Positions 1 through 4,401 of a stretch of DNA of 6,103 bases are shown here, one piece after another; within the stretch, counting starts at the first letter, position 1, and every line of letters begins with the position of its first letter. Source of the DNA: Atribacterota bacterium (GTDB taxonomy: Bacteria > Atribacterota > Phoenicimicrobiia > Phoenicimicrobiales > Stramentimicrobiaceae); contig JAQVGY010000050.1 in the NCBI GenBank assembly GCA_028696495.1, positions 1 to 6,103 of the forward strand, written 5' to 3'. The position numbers and the translations under genes were made by a program. The notes beneath the pieces were generated by a model. It was not told the DNA's origin, did not search any database, and worked only from the letters and a program-made list of their open reading frames with translations.

Positions 1-558
1 AAAATTAATGGGGTTATTTTCGTAAATGGGGAAATAAAAAGTTTAAAGGCAACCTCTAATGACGGTGGAGTGAAGGGAAAATATACCATTGCCAGTAATT
101 ATGATATCAACATTACCGGTGACATCTTATATAATACCAGAGTAACAAATGGAGAAGATAGTTTCCGTGTAGATGATGGCTATCCGGACATCCCTGATTC
201 CTTAGGTCTGGTAACTGAAAAAAACATTAAAATTCCTAAAAATACTCCATCGGGCTCTAAAGTACCCAATAATATTGAAATCAATGCCATTATGATGGCA
301 TTGGGAACCTCATTTTATTTTGAAGGTTTCAAGACTGATTTAAAAGATACTCTGAAAGTGTATGGCTCTTTTATACAAAAACAAAGGGGTCCTGTGGGAA
401 CCTTTTCAGCAAGCTCCAGAACCGGTTATACTAAAGATTACCACTTTGATAACAGAATGAATATTAATAATCCAAAATTTGGAGAAGTACTGCCACCTTA
501 TTTCCCAACTACCGGAAAATATATAAAACTCTGGTGGAGAGAAGGAGAACTTGACTAA
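1..558 (+). CDS. DUF4900/PilX-like pilus-associated protein, C-terminal part (5' end outside window)
   Basis: The frame is open from the first base of the window to a TAA at 556-558, giving 185 residues of a protein that begins further left. The GTG at 70 is an internal Val codon, not a supported start. The first ~45 residues (NGVIFVNGEIKSL, later YTIASNYDINITGDILYN) have the short repeating beta-strand pattern of a beta-helix. Next come an LGLVTEKNIKIP segment, an INAIMMALGTSFYFEGF segment and YGSFIQKQRGPVGTF. The end is GYTKDYHFDNRM, then PPYFPTTGKYIKLWWRE. I recognise this order as the C-terminal pattern of DUF4900 proteins, which are often encoded among type IV pilin and minor-pilin genes. 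A role as an exported, pilus-linked surface or minor-pilin-like protein is inferred from that resemblance and from the pilMNOPQ operon downstream. The N terminus, which would show whether there is a prepilin leader, is not visible. The family call is from memory of motifs, not from a search. Confidence 0.72.
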   Translation, partial: KINGVIFVNGEIKSLKATSNDGGVKGKYTIASNYDINITGDILYNTRVTNGEDSFRVDDGYPDIPDSLGLVTEKNIKIPKNTPSGSKVPNNIEINAIMMALGTSFYFEGFKTDLKDTLKVYGSFIQKQRGPVGTFSASSRTGYTKDYHFDNRMNINNPKFGEVLPPYFPTTGKYIKLWWREGELD

Positions 559-635
559 GAAGGGCTTGGCTTTAGGATAGGAATATTTCTTGAAAATAGC
601 GTTCTGTAAAAATAATAAAAAGAAAGATTTTACAT

Positions 636-908
636 ATGGACTCAGCAATAAAAATAAAAAATCTTGTCTATATAGTAATTGTACTGTTAATTATAATTGC
701 AGTAAGTTATGCAATGAACTATATTTATAAACAGAATAAGGAATATGCGAAGCTAAATCAAATAACAATAGTTAAAGAAAAATCTGTAGAAACAATTGAA
801 GAAGAAGTTAGGGCTGAAACAGATTTACCGGTGTTAGATGAAGATAGGACTGTAACAGGTAATGGTGATATAGAATTTAGAAGTGGTAATGATATAATAA
901 TATTTTAA
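636..908 (+). CDS. Small single-pass membrane protein, function unknown
   Basis: This 90-residue protein starts at ATG 636, 77 bp after the previous gene; an in-frame stop (TAG 597-599) with no other ATG, GTG or TTG except GTA-like codons between leaves this as the only ordinary start. The ribosome binding site is weak (AGAAAGA, about 8 bases upstream). Residues about 9-29 (NLVYIVIVLLIIIAVSYAMN) form one strongly hydrophobic segment after a short, lysine-containing N terminus. A charged tail follows: a Lys-rich stretch at about 33-49, then an acidic stretch (VETIEEEVRAETDLPVLDEDR), ending in a possible beta-rich end (NGDIEFRSGNDIIIF). There is no cysteine, no lipobox and no clear prepilin cleavage motif. 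Size, membrane segment and hydrophilic tail look like a real bitopic protein rather than a chance ORF. It may be cotranscribed with the DUF4900-like gene and may help pilus assembly, but this is from position only. I do not recognise a family. Confidence 0.7.
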   Translation: MDSAIKIKNLVYIVIVLLIIIAVSYAMNYIYKQNKEYAKLNQITIVKEKSVETIEEEVRAETDLPVLDEDRTVTGNGDIEFRSGNDIIIF

Positions 909-1020
909 ATCTTAAAGATAGTATTGTTAAATATTACCAGAACAGAACATGGCTTTTATTTAGTTTTTTTAAATATACATATAAATTTATTACAATTTGA
1001 GAATATTTTTAATTAATAGC

Positions 1021-1050
1021 TTGTTTAATTATATTGTTATATACTATAAT
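1021..1050 (+). promoter_or_regulatory. Candidate upstream sigma-70 promoter P1
   Basis: A -35-like TTGTTT (1021-1026) lies 18 bp before a perfect -10 TATAAT (1045-1050). Transcription would start near 1057, some 170 bases before pilM. The -35 matches TTGACA at three of six positions, and the region is so AT-rich that a chance TATAAT is possible. The support is that a second pair with the same -35 core, the same 18-bp spacer and a similar sequence after the -10 (TATAATGG) lies 79 bp downstream. Confidence 0.35.
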
Positions 1051-1099
1051 GGAAATAATAAACTTCTTTTAATGTTTACTGAGTTGAAATAAAAAAAAG

Positions 1100-1129
1100 T
1101 TGTTCTAAATTATTTATTCCTGATATAAT
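1100..1129 (+). promoter_or_regulatory. Candidate pilMNOPQ promoter P2 with extended -10
   Basis: TTGTTC (1100-1105) lies 18 bp before TATAAT (1124-1129). The -10 carries the extended TG motif (TGATATAAT, 1121-1129), which is known to compensate for weak -35 boxes. The expected start site is near 1136, giving a leader of about 90 bases before pilM. This is the best promoter candidate in the window and is well placed to drive the whole pilMNOPQ operon. It is called from consensus match only. Confidence 0.55.
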
Positions 1130-1136
1130 GGGAAAA

Positions 1137-1196
1137 ATGAATGATACAATATATACAATATATAAGAATATGAACCTGCCATGTAATAAAAACTAA
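1137..1196 (+). other. Possible 19-codon leader ORF in the pilM 5' region
   Basis: An ATG at 1137-1139 opens a 19-codon frame (MNDTIYTIYKNMNLPCNKN) ending at TAA 1194-1196. The ATG falls almost exactly where the P2 promoter would start transcription (near 1136), so a transcript could be leaderless or nearly so. The only purine-rich sequence upstream (GGGA, 1130-1133) is too close to act as a normal ribosome binding site. The frame spans the 5' arm and most of the loop of the inverted repeat at 1169-1210 and stops just before the 3' arm. That is the geometry of a translated leader able to affect a hairpin. So short an ORF in AT-rich DNA can easily be chance. Confidence 0.2.
1145..1163 (+). repeat. 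Short 9-bp tandem direct repeat (TACAATATA)
   Basis: Two exact copies of TACAATATA lie at 1145-1153 and 1154-1162, with one further matching base. They sit just downstream of the expected P2 start site. This could be a low-complexity accident or a binding site for a regulator. In the possible leader ORF it reads as a repeated Thr-Ile-Tyr. Confidence 0.5.
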
Positions 1197-1210
1197 GAGG
1201 CAGGTTCATA
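1169..1210 (+). repeat. Perfect 12-bp inverted repeat (hairpin) before the pilM ribosome binding site
   Basis: TATGAACCTGCC (1169-1180) is the exact reverse complement of GGCAGGTTCATA (1199-1210). The 18-base AT-rich loop is at 1181-1198. Six of the 12 pairs are G:C, which stands out in this AT-rich region. No T-run follows the right arm, so it is not a standard intrinsic terminator in the + direction. The 3' arm ends five bases before the pilM ribosome binding site (AGAGGAG, 1216-1222). A hairpin in the pilM mRNA leader, affecting translation, stability or processing, is the simplest reading; a protein operator is an alternative. Confidence 0.7.
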
Positions 1211-1227
1211 ATTACAGAGGAGCTTAA

Positions 1228-2436
1228 ATGCTGGCTATAGATTTTGGAGCACGTTCCATCAAAGTAGTAAAACTAAACAAAACTGGAAGTGGTTATTATT
1301 TAGACAATTATGGCATAGTTTTAACTCCACCAGGCACTATTTTACATGGAGAGATAAAGGATGTTGATGCGGTTAGCCAGGCTTTAAACAAGCTGCTTCA
1401 TAAGAAGAGACTTTATGACAAAGGTAATATTATTGCTATTACCGGTCAAAAGGTTATTGTCCGCGAAATTACTACTCCCTTGATGACTGAAAAGGAATTG
1501 TCGGAAGGAATTCAATGGGAGGCTCCCAAATATGTCCCCTATGATTTAAAAGAATCTCTGCTTGATGTTAAAAAGATTGAAGAATTGGAAGAAAAAGAAG
1601 GAACCAAGATGATGAAGGTGCTGCTGGTGGCAGCTCCCAGAAGTCTTGTTGACCAGCAAATTGCAGTGCTCAAGAATGTCAAAATACAACCAAGGGTTGT
1701 AGACATTATGGCAAATGCACAGATAAGGGCCTTTGAAAGTTACCTTACTCCCGCTGCTGGAGATGAAGATGGTACTATGATTGATATTATTCTTTCTATG
1801 GGAGCCAGCACTACCGAAATCACTTTAATGGAAGGCGATAGATTAAAATTTACCAGAACTATTCTCAAGGGCGGAGGAGATGTTACAGAATCCATTGTGA
1901 AAAAATTAGGCATTCCTTTCCAGGAAGCTGAAACATTAAAACGGCGTGTTGGGCTATCACTGCCTGAAGAAACGATTATTACCGAAAGCATTAGTAAAAA
2001 AGAGACTGAAGAGACTGAAGAAAAAGAAGAAGATGTAAATGTAAATGTACCTTTAAATCAAGCAGGAGAAGAGCAGGATAGTCCAGAAATAAAAATAAAG
2101 GAAAAGGAAGAAGATATTTCAACACCGACTGAAGAAGAAATTGCTGATATAGTGAAAGCAGGTGTTAATGAAATATTTAATGAAATCCGTAAATCGTTAA
2201 ATTATTTTAAAACACAATACCAGAAAGTAAACTATCAGAGTATTATTTTGTGTGGTGGAATGACTCAATTACCCAATCTGGGACAAATGCTGAAAAAACA
2301 ATTTGGAATTACTGTAGTAATTGCTAATCCTTTAAAAGGCATTTCTATTAATGAGCGTAATATTGATATTGACCATCTGGATAAATATAAATCTGCTTTA
2401 GCCACTGCTATTGGATTAGCCAAAAGAGAAAGGTAA
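1228..2436 (+). CDS. pilM: PilM, actin-like type IV pilus assembly ATPase
   Basis: PilM is the cytoplasmic actin/FtsA-fold protein of the T4P inner-membrane platform; in the family it binds nucleotide and the N-terminal peptide of PilN. The start ATG is preceded by AGAGGAG (1216-1222), five bases away. Residues 2-16 (LAIDFGARSIKVVKL) are the phosphate-1 loop. Residues 184-220 (MIDIILSMGASTTEI... then FTRTILKGGGDVT) form the phosphate-2 region, and residues 339-360 (IILCGGMTQLPNLGQ...) the adenosine-binding motif. Residues 91-110 (EGIQWEAPKYVPYDL) are typical of PilM. Two oddities: Ser190 sits where phosphate-2 usually has Asp (D-x-G), and residues about 255-305 are a Glu/Lys-rich low-complexity insert. 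The insert explains the 402-residue length against roughly 350 in typical family members. First gene of the operon; pilN follows after 10 bp. Confidence 0.95.
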   Translation: MLAIDFGARSIKVVKLNKTGSGYYLDNYGIVLTPPGTILHGEIKDVDAVSQALNKLLHKKRLYDKGNIIAITGQKVIVREITTPLMTEKELSEGIQWEAPKYVPYDLKESLLDVKKIEELEEKEGTKMMKVLLVAAPRSLVDQQIAVLKNVKIQPRVVDIMANAQIRAFESYLTPAAGDEDGTMIDIILSMGASTTEITLMEGDRLKFTRTILKGGGDVTESIVKKLGIPFQEAETLKRRVGLSLPEETIITESISKKETEETEEKEEDVNVNVPLNQAGEEQDSPEIKIKEKEEDISTPTEEEIADIVKAGVNEIFNEIRKSLNYFKTQYQKVNYQSIILCGGMTQLPNLGQMLKKQFGITVVIANPLKGISINERNIDIDHLDKYKSALATAIGLAKRER

Positions 2437-2446
2437 ATAGTAAGTT

Positions 2447-3052
2447 ATGGCAAGAGATAAAAGTATGAACAGGGATATTAACCTGCTGCCACTGGAATAT
2501 CGGGAGAAAGAAAGATACAATCTGTCCAGGATACTGGTGACAGTCTTTATAATTTTCCTCTTTGCTGCATCAGGGTATTTTTACTTTTATTTAGAGAATG
2601 AAATAATTGCTAGAGAGAATGAAGTAAGAAGCTTGAAAACCCAATTGGCAATTATTGAAAAGGGTATTGAAGAAGTTAAAAATTTAGAGAAAGATAGAGA
2701 AGAATTAGCCAGGCGGGTAGAGCTTATTGAAAATTTAATTAAAAACCAATCTTCTTTAACCCGCGTTTTAGGTGATTTTAGCGCCACTGTTTTACCAGAA
2801 GTTTGGCTCAACAACTTAAGTGTCAGTGCCAACCAGACCTTCAATTTTACTGGCAATACCTTTAATAATTATCTGATTGCCCGCTATATGAACACCTTAA
2901 AAGAACATGGACGCTTTGATGCTATTGAATTACAATATATTAATAAACAGAGTACTGAAATTCCTGAACAAGAGAGGAGTGTTTATACGGTAAATTTCCA
3001 ATTGTCCGGTATTTTCATTCCTTTTCACAGAGATTATGATGTTATGGATTAG
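2447..3052 (+). CDS. pilN: PilN, type IV pilus inner-membrane assembly protein
   Basis: This 201-residue bitopic protein carries the hallmark INLLP motif at residues 11-15 (RDINLLPLEYREKE), the cytoplasmic peptide that docks into PilM in the family. A transmembrane helix spans about residues 29-48 (ILVTVFIIFLFAASGYFYFY). A coiled coil rich in Glu, Lys and Leu runs from about 50 to 100. A periplasmic ferredoxin-like domain begins near LPEVWLNNLSV (116-126) and is expected to pair with PilO. The ATG at 2447 lacks a strong ribosome binding site; AAAGG (2429-2433) is 13 bases upstream and overlaps the end of pilM. A second in-frame ATG at 2465 has AGAGAT close upstream and would start the protein at MNRDINLLP, leaving every domain intact. 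Which start is used cannot be decided here. Translation is likely coupled to pilM, 10 bp upstream. Confidence 0.93.
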   Translation: MARDKSMNRDINLLPLEYREKERYNLSRILVTVFIIFLFAASGYFYFYLENEIIARENEVRSLKTQLAIIEKGIEEVKNLEKDREELARRVELIENLIKNQSSLTRVLGDFSATVLPEVWLNNLSVSANQTFNFTGNTFNNYLIARYMNTLKEHGRFDAIELQYINKQSTEIPEQERSVYTVNFQLSGIFIPFHRDYDVMD

Positions 3053-3077
3053 GGAAAATAAATAGAGGTGAATAGTT

Positions 3078-3635
3078 TTGAAATTATTTAACCTTAGTAA
3101 AAGGGCAAAGATTATATTATTCATGGTTTTTCTGTTAGCATTTTCTTATTTTAACTACTCTTTTATTTATTTACCAAGAAAAGCAAGGATAGAGAATCTT
3201 GATAGTGAGATTAGTATTCTTCAAGGTAAAATAGAGGAAGGCAAAAGAATCTATGCACGTTTAGGAGAGCTAAGAAAGGAATACCAGGATTTAATTGAAA
3301 AGATGGAATTTATGGAAGTGCTCCTACCAAAAGAAAAAGAGATTCCTGAATTCCTGGTTATGTTACAGGAAACTATGGATGAATTTAATATTGATTTTAC
3401 CAATTTTGCACCACAGAGTATAATCCAGGAAAAAGATGCCCTTTATGCCCGACTGCCAATAAATATGACCTATAGTGCTAATTATTTTGAAGTAATTAGA
3501 TTTTTAGATAGATTAGAAAATTTCCCCAGAATTGTTGATGTTAGAGAATTGAGCCTTAATCCTGCCGGTGATGATGCTGACAATGTCAATGTCACTATGA
3601 CTATGTTTACCTATGTCTTAATGAAAGGAAATTGA
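3078..3635 (+). CDS. pilO: PilO, type IV pilus inner-membrane assembly protein (TTG start)
   Basis: This 185-residue protein has the PilO layout: a short Lys-rich cytoplasmic N terminus, a transmembrane helix at about 11-31 (KIILFMVFLLAFSYFNYSFIY), a coiled coil at about 34-78, and a periplasmic ferredoxin-like domain. The LLPKEKEIPEFLVMLQE segment (82-98), which opens that domain, is characteristic of PilO. The start is TTG, supported by a clear ribosome binding site (AGAGGTG, 3064-3070) seven bases upstream and by the conserved membrane segment close after it. In the family PilO forms heterodimers with PilN through the coiled coil and periplasmic domain, and both contact PilP. It follows pilN by 25 bp. 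No internal anomaly is visible. Confidence 0.93.
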   Translation: MKLFNLSKRAKIILFMVFLLAFSYFNYSFIYLPRKARIENLDSEISILQGKIEEGKRIYARLGELRKEYQDLIEKMEFMEVLLPKEKEIPEFLVMLQETMDEFNIDFTNFAPQSIIQEKDALYARLPINMTYSANYFEVIRFLDRLENFPRIVDVRELSLNPAGDDADNVNVTMTMFTYVLMKGN

Positions 3636-3639
3636 GAAT

Positions 3640-4401
3640 TTGAGTAGATTAAATCGTATCTTATTAGTTATTGTGATTATTCTGGCAGCAGCGACCGCTT
3701 TAGTATGGTTTAAACCGGATTTGCTATCTTCATTTTCTTTATCTTCACTATCATCATTGAACCCTTTTAACAGAGAAAAAAAGGAAGTAGTTACAGCTGA
3801 TATGGGTACTGGTGCTGGCACTGGTACTAGTGCTGTTACTGGTACAGCTCAACTACCGGTTACTGAAATGACTGCTGATATTGCTACAGACACTGCCGCT
3901 GATGTCCCTGCAGCAGTTTCTATGGAAAGCCCTGAACCAGAAGAGGTAGAGGCAAAGGTAGTAGAGGTAATAGAAGAAGAGCTTACCCCTTTTGAAAAAG
4001 AGATTAAACAGCGTCACGAAAGTTATGAAACAAGAATCTATACTTATAAGCCGTATGAACCGCCGGTATTGCGTAATCCTTTTCAGAGAATAGTCAGCTC
4101 GGTATATGTTGAGGAGGGAGAAGAAGAGAGGTTAGCAAAAGAATTAAGCAGTGCAGAAGATATTCGGAGATTTGTAACACCTGAGCTGCCGGCAGGGACG
4201 AAATTTACCGGATTAATTTCCTCCGGTGTTACTAAACTGGCTATTATTGAAATGGATGAGGAGACCTATATAGCTAAAGAGGGTGACCTTATTGATGATA
4301 AATATTTAATTAAATCAATACAGGATGATAGAGTTATAATTGACATTAATGGGTATGATATTGCACAAAAATTGGGAGGTGAGGAGGATATTAATGAGTA
4401 A
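3640..4401 (+). CDS. pilP: PilP-like periplasmic linker protein (membrane-anchored, TTG start)
   Basis: The position between pilO and pilQ, and the C-terminal beta domain (about residues 187-246: FTGLISSGVTKLAIIEMDEETYIAKEGDLI, then DKYLIKSIQDDRVIIDING), match PilP, which ties PilN/PilO to the secretin and has a fold related to GspC homology regions. The TTG start is 4 bp after the pilO stop, with AAAGGA (3624-3629) ten bases upstream. Unlike classical PilP it has no lipobox cysteine. Instead residues about 6-24 form an uncleaved membrane helix (RILLVIVIILAAATALVWF). A Ser/Leu stretch (30-40), a Thr/Gly/Ala-rich linker (53-92) and an acidic segment (97-118) follow. The RNPFQRI motif (145-151) recalls the R-x-P-F region of PilP. 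At 253 residues it is longer than typical PilP (about 175), owing to the linker. The family call rests on context as well as motif, so the symbol is fairly but not fully secure. Confidence 0.82.
   Translation: MSRLNRILLVIVIILAAATALVWFKPDLLSSFSLSSLSSLNPFNREKKEVVTADMGTGAGTGTSAVTGTAQLPVTEMTADIATDTAADVPAAVSMESPEPEEVEAKVVEVIEEELTPFEKEIKQRHESYETRIYTYKPYEPPVLRNPFQRIVSSVYVEEGEEERLAKELSSAEDIRRFVTPELPAGTKFTGLISSGVTKLAIIEMDEETYIAKEGDLIDDKYLIKSIQDDRVIIDINGYDIAQKLGGEEDINE
3804..3846 (+). repeat. Degenerate ACTGGT-type short repeat inside the pilP-like gene
   Basis: Imperfect copies of a GGTACTGGTGCT-like unit follow one another here and encode Gly/Thr/Ala-rich sequence (MGTGAGTGTSAVTGTA). The composition is visibly less AT-rich than the flanking code. 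It falls in the flexible periplasmic linker, where length change would be tolerated. The copies have diverged, so there is no long exact array. Confidence 0.5.
4375..4387 (+). promoter_or_regulatory. Strong ribosome binding site for pilQ inside the pilP-like gene
   Basis: GGGAGGTGAGGAGG (about 4374-4387) contains two Shine-Dalgarno-like cores within the last codons of the pilP-like gene, ending six bases before the pilQ ATG at 4394. With the 8-bp overlap of the two genes (ATGAGTAA) this points to translational coupling. It also decides the pilQ start over the in-frame TTG at 4445. Confidence 0.8.

Larger units (their letters stand above)
909..1227 (+). promoter_or_regulatory. pilM upstream intergenic and leader region
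   Basis: These 319 bp, extremely AT-rich, contain no convincing long ORF. The left half (909-1020) shows only a small palindrome (ATCTT-A-AAGAT, 909-919) and a T-run at 964-970, with no GC-rich hairpin before it, so I see no clear terminator for the upstream gene. The right half holds two candidate promoters, a 9-bp tandem repeat, a possible 19-codon ORF and a perfect inverted repeat, listed separately. The change from noncoding to the tightly packed pilM-Q genes suggests that pilus platform transcription starts here. Part of the region may also be the 3' untranslated end of the upstream transcript. Confidence 0.6.

Noticed and set aside
70..72. GTG as start of the first gene
   Set aside because: The frame is open with protein-like beta-strand sequence from base 1, and no ribosome binding site of note fits; this is an internal Val codon.
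406..648. Minus-strand ORF of 80 codons
   Set aside because: Antisense to the conserved C terminus of the DUF4900-like gene; its product shows no recognisable features.
961..970. T-run as terminator of the 90-residue protein gene
   Set aside because: No stable GC-rich hairpin precedes the seven T bases.
1169..1210. Intrinsic terminator
   Set aside because: No T-run follows the right arm, and it would stop transcription just before pilM. On the minus strand there is only a weak T-rich tail and no gene to terminate.
1740..1991. Minus-strand ORF inside pilM
   Set aside because: Shadow of the PilM phosphate-2 region; no recognisable protein.
2587..3124. Two minus-strand ORFs across pilN and the start of pilO
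   Set aside because: Antisense to well-supported genes; no motifs or ribosome binding sites that argue for them.
3618..3821. Minus-strand ORF at the start of the pilP-like gene
   Set aside because: Its Ser/Asp-rich content is the mirror of the Ser/Leu and linker code on the + strand.
3804..3846. CRISPR-like or mobile repeat array
   Set aside because: The units are short, degenerate, in frame within a coding linker and without spacers.
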